This document shows positions 8,542 through 17,083 of a stretch of 58,017 nucleotides of DNA, in pieces. The stretch lies in NCBI GenBank assembly GCA_024653485.1, contig JANLFY010000015.1, forward strand, positions 1-58,017, in the 5' to 3' direction. The translations under genes and the position numbers were made by a program. The DNA comes from Bacillota bacterium (GTDB lineage: Bacteria; Bacillota; SHA-98; UBA4971). Positions within the stretch are counted from its first letter, which is position 1, and each line of letters begins with the position of its first letter. Under the pieces are notes generated by a model, which did no database searches, was not told the DNA's origin, and saw nothing but the letters and a program-made list of their open reading frames with translations.

Positions 8542-9276
8542 ATGAAGCCAGTTCAGAAACACCGTACCGCGTCTCTCGTGGCCGAGCAGATCAAGCACTT
8601 CATGGAGGAGCACCAGCTCAAGCCGGGGGACCGGCTGCCCACTGAGCGGGAGCTCACCGAGATGCTGAGGGTGGGAAGGACATCCCTCAGAGAGGGGCTC
8701 CGGCTCTTGGAAGCGGACGGTCTCATCGAGGTCAAGGCCGGTGAGGGAATCTTCGCCGGCAGACTCTCGGTGGACTACTTCCTGAGACCGGTCTCCGTGA
8801 GCAGCCTTCTACGTATCAGTGAGCGCGAGACTCTGGAGCTGCTGCACCTTCGCAAAGTCATAGAGGCGGAAGCTGCGTCTCTTGCGGCGACCCACGCGAA
8901 AGCCAGCGAGTGCAGAACGCTCGAGAAGATTGCCGCTCGAATTGGGGAGTGTATCACTGACGGAGCGAAGTTCATCCCAAATGACGTGGCGTTCCACATC
9001 GCCCTGGTTAGGGCGTCGGGCAACTCGGTGTTTTCCAGGTTTTACATGGCCGTCATAGACATGCTCGTTGCCCAGGAACGACTCACCGTTCAGGTTCCCG
9101 GAGTGATGAAAAGAGCTTACGAGGACCATCTTGCCATAGCCAGTGCGATTGCCTCGCGGAATCCGAGGCTCGCCTACGAAGAGGTAGTGAAGCACCTCGA
9201 CGGAGTCGCGCAGGCCTACGAAAAGGCTAGTCGGTCTGCTATCGACTTGACCGGCTCAGGCGGGTCCGGGACATAG
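8542..9276 (+). CDS. GntR-family transcriptional regulator, FadR subfamily (FCD domain)
   Basis: DNA-binding regulator of 244 residues, normally a dimer whose DNA affinity changes when a small acid binds. The N-terminal winged helix-turn-helix shows the GntR pattern LKPGDRLPTERELTEMLRVGRTSLREGLRLLEADGLI. The all-helical FCD domain follows, with possible metal or ligand residues in LRKVIEAEAA and DVAFHIALVRASGN. ATG 8542 has GGGGAG 5-6 nt upstream; the longer frame from 8494 lacks such a site. It sits between the importer/DUF362 block and the dehydrogenase block, so it probably controls both through the shared motif at 1165 and 10562. The inducer is unknown. Confidence 0.88.
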   Translation: MKPVQKHRTASLVAEQIKHFMEEHQLKPGDRLPTERELTEMLRVGRTSLREGLRLLEADGLIEVKAGEGIFAGRLSVDYFLRPVSVSSLLRISERETLELLHLRKVIEAEAASLAATHAKASECRTLEKIAARIGECITDGAKFIPNDVAFHIALVRASGNSVFSRFYMAVIDMLVAQERLTVQVPGVMKRAYEDHLAIASAIASRNPRLAYEEVVKHLDGVAQAYEKASRSAIDLTGSGGSGT

Positions 9277-9437
9277 CACGACTGCGCTCGGTCGCGGTGT
9301 GCTGCGGTGGGTCCCGGGCGGGGCCTGGGGCGCGGCCCTGACAGTGTGGAGGCCTTTGCGTTTCGCGACGATTCCTGGCCGCAGACGGGGCGCTGGTGTG
9401 TGGGCAACTTGGGACGTGGATACGGGGTGAGAAGTGG

Positions 9438-10466
9438 ATGAAGGCTGTGAGGCTCGTTGAGATAGGGCAACCCCTCCGTCTGGAGGAATTGGACAGGCCC
9501 GCCTGCGGTCCTGGGGAGGTGCTCGTCTCGGTTCGAGCGGCGGGCGTGTGCGGAACCGACTTGAAGCTCCAGGCGGGGAAGATACCTCTCGAACGTCTGC
9601 CGGTAACTCTCGGCCACGAGTTCTCAGGGGTCATTGTGGAGAAAGGAGCGCTTGTCGAGGGCTTTGGCGAGGGTGACGAGGTCCTCATCTCCTTCTACGT
9701 CCCGTGCAACACATGCAAGTGGTGTCTGGCTGGCAGGCACACGATTTGCGAGAACCTCAAGGGAAGGCTGGGATTCGAGCTTGATGGCGGGCTCGCGGAG
9801 TTTGTAGCAGTTCCTGCAAGCTGCCTCGTGAGGAAGCCGCCGACCCTATCGTTCGAGGAGGCGGCCATCGTCTCCGACGCAGTGGCCACCCCGTACCACG
9901 CACTGCGCAAGAGGGCCGCGGTCGCCGAGGGGGACGCTACCGTGGTCGTGGGCGGCGGCGGTGGCCTCGGCCTTCACGCTATCCAGATCGCGAAGAGCCT
10001 CAGGAACGTCGTCATAGGATTGGACGCGTCCAGTGAGAAGCTCCGGCTGATGAGGACCTACGGGGCGGACGAGGTCATCGACGTGCGTGAGAACCCAGAT
10101 TGGGGCGCGGCGATCCGCGAATTGACCGGCGGAAGGGGCGCTGACAACGCGATCGATTTCGTGAGCAGCGTGGAGACTGTGAGGAACGGCATAGTCGGGC
10201 TGAGGAAGGGAGGCAAGTTGGTGCTCGTGGCGTACTCCGCCGATCTTCGTGTGGACAGCTTGAAAGCGGTGCTCAGTGAGCTTGACGTCATGGGTTCGAG
10301 GGCCGCGACAAAGCGTGACATCGAGGAATGCTTGGGGCTGATAGCCAAGGGAGAGGTCAAGCCGGTGATCGGCGAGGTGCTTCCGTTCGAGGAAGCCAAC
10401 AAAGCCCTATCCATGTTACGGGAGGGAACCGTCAACGGAAGGGTGGTCCTGAGAGTGTCGCATTGA
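9438..10466 (+). CDS. zinc-dependent MDR alcohol/polyol dehydrogenase
   Basis: NAD(P)-dependent oxidoreductase of the medium-chain dehydrogenase superfamily, 342 residues. Visible are the catalytic zinc region GVCGTDLKLQ, the histidine-glutamate pair in GHEFSG, and structural-zinc cysteines in PCNTCKWCLAGRHTICE. The Rossmann motif VVVGGGGGLGLHAIQIA lies about residue 170. Such enzymes oxidise or reduce alcohols, polyols or threonine-like substrates. The ATG at 9438 gives the normal family N-terminus; the open frame from 9396 adds 14 unrelated residues. A paralogue lies at 12833. Confidence 0.88.
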   Translation: MKAVRLVEIGQPLRLEELDRPACGPGEVLVSVRAAGVCGTDLKLQAGKIPLERLPVTLGHEFSGVIVEKGALVEGFGEGDEVLISFYVPCNTCKWCLAGRHTICENLKGRLGFELDGGLAEFVAVPASCLVRKPPTLSFEEAAIVSDAVATPYHALRKRAAVAEGDATVVVGGGGGLGLHAIQIAKSLRNVVIGLDASSEKLRLMRTYGADEVIDVRENPDWGAAIRELTGGRGADNAIDFVSSVETVRNGIVGLRKGGKLVLVAYSADLRVDSLKAVLSELDVMGSRAATKRDIEECLGLIAKGEVKPVIGEVLPFEEANKALSMLREGTVNGRVVLRVSH

Positions 10467-10561
10467 CCCGGCGAGTCTGGGGCGACATCCGGGACGAGGA
10501 GGGCTTGTCGAGGATGGATGGGTCGATGACCGACTGCACATGATGTGTGGAAGAACCGCGG

Positions 10562-10577
10562 TCAGACCATCAGACTA
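10562..10577. promoter_or_regulatory. second copy of the candidate GntR operator motif
   Basis: TCAGACCATCAGACTA matches 15 of 16 positions of 1165-1180. It lies 50 nt before the chosen start of the hydroxyacid dehydrogenase gene and 95 nt after the end of the preceding gene. The shared position upstream of two operons flanking a GntR gene is the argument for it being an operator. Confidence 0.45.
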
Positions 10578-10627
10578 GCGTATCATCTGCTCGGCGAGGT
10601 GCAGATGGGCATACTGGGGGGTTGTAT

Positions 10628-11605
10628 GTGGAACGCAGGTACAGGGTGGCGATCACCGATTACGTGTTTCCAAACCTGGAGGAAGAGCATCGGGTGCTTT
10701 CGGAGATCGGGGCTGAGATAGTGTCGTCTCAGTGTCGCACCGAGGACGAAGTGATCGACGTATGCCGGGGAGCGGACGCCGTCTTGGTGTGCTACGCGCC
10801 GGTGACCGCGCGGGTCATAGATTCCCTGGACCGATGCAGGATAATCGCGCGCTACGGGATCGGGGTAAACAACGTGCACATCGGGAGAGCGACCGAGAGG
10901 AGGATCCTGGTCACCAACGTGCCGGACTATTGCGTGGACGAGGTGTCAGACCACGCGCTCGGATTGCTCCTTGCGCTCGCACGGAAGATTCCCCAGCTCG
11001 ACCGGACTGTCAAAGGAGGTCTGTTCGATTTCAAGGGGTGGCGCCCCATGTTCAGATTGAAAGGCAAAGTGCTAGGGCTGATGGCTTTGGGGAAGATCGG
11101 CCAGGCTCTCACCCCCAAAGCACAGAGCTTGGGATTGCAGGTGATCGCCCACGATCCGTTCGTGCCCCAGAACCTGGCCGACTCCTTGGGCGTGAGGCTA
11201 GTGTCGTGGGATGAGCTCCTGTCGACGTCGGATTTCATCTCCATCCACTCTCCCCTGACTCCCGAAACCCGCCATGCCTTCAGCACGGAAGCGTTCCGGA
11301 AGATGAAGAAGACCGCGTACGTGATCAACACGGCTCGCGGGGAGATAATCGACGAAGAGGCGCTGGCGCAGGCGCTTGAGACAGGACAGATAGCCGGTGC
11401 CGCACTCGACGTTCTAACTGACGAGAAGGCCGTCTCCAAGAACAAGCTGCTGCGCTTCGACAATGTCATAATCACGCCCCACGCCGCCTTCTATTCGGAG
11501 GAATCCACCGTGGAGCTGCAGCGCAAGGCCGCGGAACAGGTGCTCGCAGCGCTGAAGGGGGAGCGTCCCAAGTACTTGCTGAACAAGGAGGTCTGGACAG
11601 CATGA
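10628..11605 (+). CDS. D-2-hydroxyacid dehydrogenase family (CtBP/SerA-like) oxidoreductase
   Basis: NAD-dependent dehydrogenase of 325 residues acting on D-2-hydroxy or 2-oxo acids. The catalytic arginine is in NTARGEIIDE and the catalytic histidine in ITPHAAFYS. The middle acidic residue should lie in the ALDVLTDE stretch. The nucleotide-binding loop reads ALGKIGQ where the family has GxGxxG, so the first glycine is alanine. GTG 10628 follows a GGGGGG ribosome-binding site; an upstream ATG at 10547 would place the operator motif inside the gene. Its stop overlaps the next start by 4 nt (ATGA), so the two are translationally coupled. Confidence 0.85.
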   Translation: MERRYRVAITDYVFPNLEEEHRVLSEIGAEIVSSQCRTEDEVIDVCRGADAVLVCYAPVTARVIDSLDRCRIIARYGIGVNNVHIGRATERRILVTNVPDYCVDEVSDHALGLLLALARKIPQLDRTVKGGLFDFKGWRPMFRLKGKVLGLMALGKIGQALTPKAQSLGLQVIAHDPFVPQNLADSLGVRLVSWDELLSTSDFISIHSPLTPETRHAFSTEAFRKMKKTAYVINTARGEIIDEEALAQALETGQIAGAALDVLTDEKAVSKNKLLRFDNVIITPHAAFYSEESTVELQRKAAEQVLAALKGERPKYLLNKEVWTA

Positions 11606-12822
11606 GTGAGACACCGTGGAAAAGCGACAAGTGGTTCGTGAGCCCGTGGAACTACGATCCCGAAGTGCGCGAGGGGATGACGTTCAGCAACAAGATTCAG
11701 TTCCATGACGTCTCCCTGCGCGACGGGGAACAGCAGGCTGGAGTGACTTTCAGCAAGGACGACAAGGTGCGCATAGCGGAGAGCCTGGCGGAGGCGGGAA
11801 TCCACCGTATCGAGGCGGGGATGCCCGCAGTGTCCAAGCAGGACGAAGAGGCGATCAAAGAGATAGTCAGAAGGAAGCTCGGCCCCAAGATCTTCGCGTT
11901 CTCCCGCTGCATGGTGGAGGACGTCAAGCGCGCCGTTGACTGCGGTGTGGACGGCGTTGTGGTGGAGATCCCTTCGAGCACGCACATAATCGAGTATGCA
12001 TACAAGTGGCCCTTGCAGAAGGCCATCGATCTCTCGGTGGAGGCCACGCGGTACGCAAAGGAACAGGGCCTGTACACGGTGTTCTTCCCGATCGATGGCA
12101 CCCGGGCCGAGTTCTCTTGGTTCCTCAACCTGATAGAGACGGTGGCCAGGGACGGCCACATGGACGCCCTGGGCATCGTGGATACTTTCGGAGGGATATC
12201 TCCGCACGCCGTAGGCTATCTCGTGCGCAAGATCAAGGAGCGGGTGAAGAAGCCCCTTGAGACCCACTTCCATGACGATTTCGGCCTCGGCGCGGCCAAC
12301 ACCATCATCGCCCTTGCCGCGGGCGCGGACGTGGCTCACACGACGGTCACCGCCATCGGAGAGCGGGCGGGCAACACTCCTTACGAGGACGTGGCTCTCG
12401 GGCTCAAGGTCCTGTACGGAGTCGACACGGGGATCAAGACCGAGAAGATGTACGCCGTGTCCAAGCTGGTTCGCAAACTCGCCGGCATCGAGGTGCGGCC
12501 CAACAGGCCGATCGTAGGAGACATGATATTCAAGATAGAGTCCGGGATCATCTCCAGTTGGTTCAGGAACTGCGGGCTGGGCAACGCGGTGGAGCTCATG
12601 CCGTTCAGATGGGACCTCGTAGGCCAGGAACCCGCCGAGGTAGTGCTGGGAAAGAACAGTGGGGCTGACTCGATCAGGATTTGGCTTGACCGCATTGGCG
12701 TAAAGGCCACGGACGAGCAAATCAACACCATCCTCTGGCAGGTCAAGGACTTCGCGTACGAGCACAAACGCCTAATGACTCAACCGGAATTCGAGTCGCT
12801 CGTGGCGAAGGTAGTGAAGTGA
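11602..12822 (+). CDS. HMG-L/LeuA-like carboxyltransferase of unknown specificity
   Basis: TIM-barrel acyl transferase or lyase of the homocitrate/isopropylmalate synthase and HMG-CoA lyase superfamily, 406 residues. The substrate-binding motif DVSLRDGEQQAG (about 36-47), the metal histidines in THFHDDFG (about 222-229) and the GERAGNTPYEDV stretch are clear. The region corresponding to HESGIH of LeuA/NifV reads KIESGI, so the conserved histidines there are absent. An LGKNSG motif typical of synthases follows. The C-terminus is short, without a leucine-type regulatory domain. Condensation of acetyl-CoA with a 2-oxo acid, or the reverse cleavage, is possible, and the hydroxyacid dehydrogenase partner would suit either direction. 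The exact reaction is unknown. Confidence 0.8.
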   Translation: MSETPWKSDKWFVSPWNYDPEVREGMTFSNKIQFHDVSLRDGEQQAGVTFSKDDKVRIAESLAEAGIHRIEAGMPAVSKQDEEAIKEIVRRKLGPKIFAFSRCMVEDVKRAVDCGVDGVVVEIPSSTHIIEYAYKWPLQKAIDLSVEATRYAKEQGLYTVFFPIDGTRAEFSWFLNLIETVARDGHMDALGIVDTFGGISPHAVGYLVRKIKERVKKPLETHFHDDFGLGAANTIIALAAGADVAHTTVTAIGERAGNTPYEDVALGLKVLYGVDTGIKTEKMYAVSKLVRKLAGIEVRPNRPIVGDMIFKIESGIISSWFRNCGLGNAVELMPFRWDLVGQEPAEVVLGKNSGADSIRIWLDRIGVKATDEQINTILWQVKDFAYEHKRLMTQPEFESLVAKVVK

Positions 12823-12832
12823 GGTCCTGGGA

Positions 12833-13846
12833 ATGAAGGCAGCGGTGCTCAAAGGTGTGCGAGAGCTGGACATCGAGGAGGTCGCTGCTCCTGAACCTGG
12901 GCCCGGGCAGGCACTGGTTCGGATCAGGGCCACGGCCATTTGCGGCACTGACCTCGGGATATACATGGGCAAGTCGCGGGCGAGAATGCCTCTCATCCCG
13001 GGCCACGAATCGAGCGGCACCGTAGTGGCCTTGGGGCCTGGGGCTCGAGGTCTCTCCGTTGGGGATCGAGTGGTCCTGAACCCCCTTCTCTTCTGCGGCC
13101 GATGCCGGTACTGCCTTGCGGGCAGGCCTAACCTTTGTCTCGAGGGAGGGCTCATGGGTCGAGAGAGGCCGGGTACCTTCGCTGAATTCGTGGCAGTCGA
13201 AGACTACCGATGCCATCGCCTGCCCGACACCGTCAGCTTTGCCGACGCGACCAGCTTGGTCGTGCTGAGCACGGTTCTTGCGGGCGCTAGACTCGCCGGA
13301 ATCCGGGCGGGGAACAGCGTCGCAGTGGTTGGCCTGGGTGCTGCGGGCATCCTCCACACCCAGCTTGCGAAGGCTTCGGGCGCGCATCCGGTGATCGGCA
13401 TCTCGCGCAGCGCTTGGAAGCTCGATCTCGCGCGACGGCGCGGGGCCGACGTCACGATCGGTGGAGGTGATGTGGTGAGAGAGGTACTCAAGCATACGGA
13501 CGGCATCGGAGTCGACGTTGCCATCGAGTGCGCCGGGAAGGCGGAGACCCTCCGGCACGCGATGGAGATGACGCGCCCAGGCGGAACTGTCCTGGCGTTC
13601 GGCATCCTGCCGCCGCGCCTTGAGGACTTCGACGGTTTCGATCTCTACTATAAGGAACTGACCATTGTTGGGAGCCGCGCAATGTTGCCGGAGGACTTCG
13701 ATGGCGCGATCAAGGCCGTCGAGAGAGGCGCGATCGACCTAGGCTCCATAGTGACTCACACCTATGCGCTGGACGAGCTCGAGGCCGCGTTCGGCAAGGT
13801 GGAGACGAGCCCGGGCGATGTGTTGAGAGTCGTCATCGAGATCTGA
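12833..13846 (+). CDS. zinc-dependent MDR dehydrogenase (second paralogue)
   Basis: Medium-chain dehydrogenase of 337 residues. Catalytic zinc residues are in AICGTDLGIY and GHESSG, structural-zinc cysteines in CGRCRYCLAGRPNLC, and the Rossmann loop is VVGLGAAGILHTQLA (about 160-175). It starts 10 nt after the carboxyltransferase gene, so it is part of the same operon. Substrate unknown. The two MDR enzymes flank the hydroxyacid/acyltransferase pair, which suggests consecutive steps on an alcohol, ketone or hydroxyacid intermediate. Confidence 0.88.
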   Translation: MKAAVLKGVRELDIEEVAAPEPGPGQALVRIRATAICGTDLGIYMGKSRARMPLIPGHESSGTVVALGPGARGLSVGDRVVLNPLLFCGRCRYCLAGRPNLCLEGGLMGRERPGTFAEFVAVEDYRCHRLPDTVSFADATSLVVLSTVLAGARLAGIRAGNSVAVVGLGAAGILHTQLAKASGAHPVIGISRSAWKLDLARRRGADVTIGGGDVVREVLKHTDGIGVDVAIECAGKAETLRHAMEMTRPGGTVLAFGILPPRLEDFDGFDLYYKELTIVGSRAMLPEDFDGAIKAVERGAIDLGSIVTHTYALDELEAAFGKVETSPGDVLRVVIEI

Positions 13847-13912
13847 GGGCGAGGAAGACCACGTACCTGAGCGTGCAGGTAGCTGAACGTGCACATAAAG
13901 GGAGGTAGGACA

Positions 13913-15163
13913 ATGGAGCTTTCGTTCATCAAGCGACCCCACGAGTACTCACCCAGGCGTGTGTACAGCACATCGGGCACGGACTGGCAGGAGCGCGTCA
14001 ACTTCGATCGGATGAGGAAAGAGAGGTTGGCTCGCGCCAAGCAGATGATGGAGAAGCACGACTTGGGCGCGCTGGTGTGCTTCGTCGGAGAGAACGTGCG
14101 GTACATCACCAGCGTGTGGCAGGGCAACTGGAAGAACAACATTTTCATCCGTTACTGCGTGCTCCCCCGCGGAGGCGAGCCGATCCTCTTCGAGACAGTG
14201 GGTTCGGACCTCGAGTGCGCCAAGATAGACGCTCCCTGGATGGAGGGACGGATACGGCCCGCCATCACGTGGAAGTGGGCGGAGTCGGCCGAGGAAATGA
14301 TGGCCGAGAGAATGGCGGAGAGCGTGTATCAAGCTCTCAAGGAAAGCGGCGTGGAGAAAGAGAAGATCGGGATCGACATCATGGATATGAGGGCGTACAA
14401 CGCTCTGTCCCGGAAAGGGCTCAACATAGTGAACGGGTGGCCGGCGCTCTCTGAGGCTCGGGTCGTCAAGACGCGCGATGAGATCGAGTGTCTCAAGATC
14501 TCCTCCGCCTTCGGCGACGCAGCAATGTGGAAGATAAAGTACGAGTGGCTGAAGCCCGGGGTGAAGGAGTCGTACATCACGGCCAAGGTTAACGAGTACC
14601 TCTACGAAGAGGGGTTTGACTTCGTGTACGACATCATCGTGGCGTCGGGTGGGAACACCAGTCCGTATAGGCGGTGGCACACCGACAAGCTCATCCGCCA
14701 GGGCGACCTCGTCATCGTCGACATCAACGCCATCGGGCCCGGCGGATACTTCGTCGACTTCGTGCGCTGCTTCAAAGTGGACACGAAGCCGACCAAGGAG
14801 GAGAAGGACCTCTACAGGGAGTGCTACGACTCGCTGTACGCCTCGCTCGCGGAGCTCAAGCCGGGCAACACCACGCGCGACGTCGCTCTGAAGTTCCCGG
14901 TGTACGACGATGACAAGTACGGCAGCGTGAGCTTGCAGCAGTTCGCGCACTCCATAGGCCTGTCACTGTACGAGGGCATGTGGATCTCCCGTGCGTACTC
15001 ACTCGACTACCCGGTGGAGATCAAGGAGAACATGTGCTTCGCCATAGAGACGTTCGCAGGACACCCCGGTTTGCCGCAAACCGTGCGCCTGGAGGAAGAC
15101 GTCGTCGTGACCGACAAGGGCCCTGAGCGGCTCACCATGTTCGAGCACTGGGCTGAGTTCTAG
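13913..15163 (+). CDS. M24 (creatinase/aminopeptidase P fold) metallohydrolase-like protein
   Basis: Pita-bread-fold enzyme of 416 residues with a creatinase N-terminal domain (about 30-185) followed by the M24 catalytic domain. All five metal ligands of the fold are visible: D270, D282, H346, E379 and E394. D270 and D282 are 12 residues apart (DINAIGPGGYFVD). Classical M24 peptidases have 11, while DMSP lyase DddP, as I recall it, has the longer IGP-GY loop. The ATG has GGGAGGT 6-8 nt upstream. Fold and metal site are well supported; substrate (peptide, ectoine- or creatine-like amide, DMSP-like compound) is open. A terminator follows. Confidence 0.82.
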   Translation: MELSFIKRPHEYSPRRVYSTSGTDWQERVNFDRMRKERLARAKQMMEKHDLGALVCFVGENVRYITSVWQGNWKNNIFIRYCVLPRGGEPILFETVGSDLECAKIDAPWMEGRIRPAITWKWAESAEEMMAERMAESVYQALKESGVEKEKIGIDIMDMRAYNALSRKGLNIVNGWPALSEARVVKTRDEIECLKISSAFGDAAMWKIKYEWLKPGVKESYITAKVNEYLYEEGFDFVYDIIVASGGNTSPYRRWHTDKLIRQGDLVIVDINAIGPGGYFVDFVRCFKVDTKPTKEEKDLYRECYDSLYASLAELKPGNTTRDVALKFPVYDDDKYGSVSLQQFAHSIGLSLYEGMWISRAYSLDYPVEIKENMCFAIETFAGHPGLPQTVRLEEDVVVTDKGPERLTMFEHWAEF

Positions 15164-15179
15164 CGGCGGACGCGCGTTC

Positions 15180-15233
15180 GTCGGAGGCGGCGGGCCCACA
15201 TCGGGCGGCACCCGTCCGCCTCCGACTGTCTTT
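15180..15233 (+). terminator. terminator-like hairpin after the M24 gene
   Basis: A perfect 11-bp stem GTCGGAGGCGG (15180-15190) / CCGCCTCCGAC (15216-15226) is followed by TGTCTTT. It lies 16 nt after the M24 stop codon, so it probably ends the 10628-15163 operon. The nitrilase gene then needs its own promoter or read-through. Confidence 0.7.
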
Positions 15234-15300
15234 GGGGATCGGCGTCCGGGCCTTTCTTCGTAGCGCGGGGGCTGCCGATCAAGTGGGGAGGGAGCGCGAC

Positions 15301-16962
15301 ATGAAATCCAAGCTGACGGTGAGCTGCGTACAACTGAGTGCTTTTCCGCTCGAACGTGCTGAGGAGGGCTTGGCCCACGCCCTGGGAATGGTGGACAAGG
15401 CGGCCATGGCCGCGCCGGACCTCGTGGTGTTGCCGGAGTGCGCCTACCCGGCGTACTACTTGGCGGACTGGGCGTCGAGGCGAAGCTCCCTTCGACCCGC
15501 GTCCGAAGTGCTGGGCCTCTTCGCGGAGAAGGCGAGGAGGTACGGGTGTTACATAGCAGTGGGGATAGCAGAGGAACCGCCCGGCGAGAACAAAGAGGCG
15601 TACAACAGCGGTTTCCTCCTCGACCCCGAAGGGAGGGTCGCAGGAAGCGCGCGAAAGCAGTTCCTATGGCACTTCGATGCCCGGTGGTTCACTCCCGGGG
15701 TAATGGGTGACGCCGTCCAGCTCCCCTGGGGCCGGGTAGGCATGTTCATCTGCGCCGACGGGCGTCTACCGGAGATACCGCGCGCGCTCGCACTGAAAGG
15801 CGCGCGTCTTTTCATCGACCTCACCAACCTCGTTGCCGCCAGCAAGGACGAGACGCGGCTCACCAGCGCCCAAGTGGAGTACATGCTGAAAGCGAGGGCC
15901 ATCGAGAACCAGGCGTGGATCGTCATGGCCAACAAAGTTGGGACGGAAGCCGACACTATAGTCTACTGCGGTCGCAGTCTCGTGGTCTCGCCGCAGGGCG
16001 ACGTAGTCGCGCAAGGAAGCGCACACATTCCCGAGGTGGTGACCGCCGAGATCCCGCTGCCGCTTGACTGCTCCGGGGCGGTGGACGGAGTGTTCGAACC
16101 GCTTGCTGCGCGCCGTCCGGATACTTACGGCGATCTCGTGCGCCCGTTCGAGGAGCTCACTGTATCCTCCACCATCGAGGAAAGCGTGGTTCCGGGGGAG
16201 AAGTCTCCCGTAGTGGCCGCGTTCCAGCTCGATATGGATGAGAGCACTGACCTGCTCGCTCCGAAGATCGAGCGACGGCTGCGCGACCTTGCCGTGCAAG
16301 GCGTGGAGCTGGTGATCCTGCCGGAGCCGTTTCCGAGGGAGCGGCCTATCGAAGAGAACGAGGCCCTGTTGCGCCTCGTTTCGAGGGCTTCAGCCCATAC
16401 GGGCTTGGCCGTCGTATTCACGGGAGACGAAATCGACGGCACGGCTAGGTACCGAACTGCGTTTTTCGTCGAGAAGGGTGCTGTGACGGCGAGGTACCGG
16501 AAAGTGCACCTGGATGCAAGCGAGAAAGGGATCTGCAGTCCCGGGTCGGGGCCGTACCCCGTCGTCTGCGGTGAGCGCGGCAACTTCGGAATCATGCTTG
16601 GGTACGAGGGTTTGCTGCCAGAAGTGGCGAGGATCCTTGCGCTGAGGGGTGCAGATGTCATCCTGTGGCCGTGCCGCTTCGCCGGCGATCGCTATGAGTG
16701 GTTCGCCCGGACGAGAGCAGCCGAAAACCGTGTCTTCGTGGTGGCGGCCAATGCCGTCGGCAGGCACGGGATCGGAGCTAGCCTCATCGCGAGCCCCCAG
16801 GGGGCGGTTCTGGCTCAAGCCTTCGCAGGACGAGAACAAGCCGTTTCCGCGACGTTGGTGACAGCCGAGGCGCGCTGCAAGTCCATCGTGCCGGGCACCG
16901 ATGCGATCCTCGGTCGCCAGCCCATGTCTTATCGCCTGCTAGTCGAATCAGCTCGGAGTTGA
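15301..16962 (+). CDS. tandem-domain nitrilase-superfamily amidohydrolase, second domain degenerate
   Basis: Carbon-nitrogen hydrolase of 553 residues with two complete nitrilase folds in one chain; normal members have one fold of about 260-300 residues. Domain 1 keeps the catalytic triad E46 (LPECAYP), K119 (ARKQFLWHF) and C151 (FICADG). Domain 2 (about 297-545) keeps E342 (LPEPFPR) and K401 (YRKVHLD) but has glycine 434 in LGYEG where the nucleophilic cysteine should be. Domain 1 is therefore probably the active amidase, carbamoylase or nitrilase, and domain 2 structural or ligand-sensing. ATG 15301 follows GGGGAGGGAG. The adjacent hydantoinase makes an N-carbamoyl-amino-acid hydrolase role attractive, but this is inference. 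Confidence 0.85.
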   Translation: MKSKLTVSCVQLSAFPLERAEEGLAHALGMVDKAAMAAPDLVVLPECAYPAYYLADWASRRSSLRPASEVLGLFAEKARRYGCYIAVGIAEEPPGENKEAYNSGFLLDPEGRVAGSARKQFLWHFDARWFTPGVMGDAVQLPWGRVGMFICADGRLPEIPRALALKGARLFIDLTNLVAASKDETRLTSAQVEYMLKARAIENQAWIVMANKVGTEADTIVYCGRSLVVSPQGDVVAQGSAHIPEVVTAEIPLPLDCSGAVDGVFEPLAARRPDTYGDLVRPFEELTVSSTIEESVVPGEKSPVVAAFQLDMDESTDLLAPKIERRLRDLAVQGVELVILPEPFPRERPIEENEALLRLVSRASAHTGLAVVFTGDEIDGTARYRTAFFVEKGAVTARYRKVHLDASEKGICSPGSGPYPVVCGERGNFGIMLGYEGLLPEVARILALRGADVILWPCRFAGDRYEWFARTRAAENRVFVVAANAVGRHGIGASLIASPQGAVLAQAFAGREQAVSATLVTAEARCKSIVPGTDAILGRQPMSYRLLVESARS

Positions 16963-17083
16963 CGCCCGTCAAAGCTGGTTGCTGATTGTCGGTCGCCAGT
17001 AGACGCGGATCGTAAGGTCCACGGCGGACTCGGTCGCCCACGCGAATGTCGACGATTGCACTCGGAACGGAGGGGGTATTCGA

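Noticed and set aside
11491-12765. 424-codon minus-strand frame opposite the LeuA-like gene
   Set aside because: The plus strand encodes a clear TIM-barrel enzyme with family motifs; the antisense product has no family features.
13913-15163. calling the M24 protein a creatinase or Xaa-Pro aminopeptidase
   Set aside because: The fold is clear, but metal-loop spacing differs from the peptidases and no substrate-specific residues could be confirmed.
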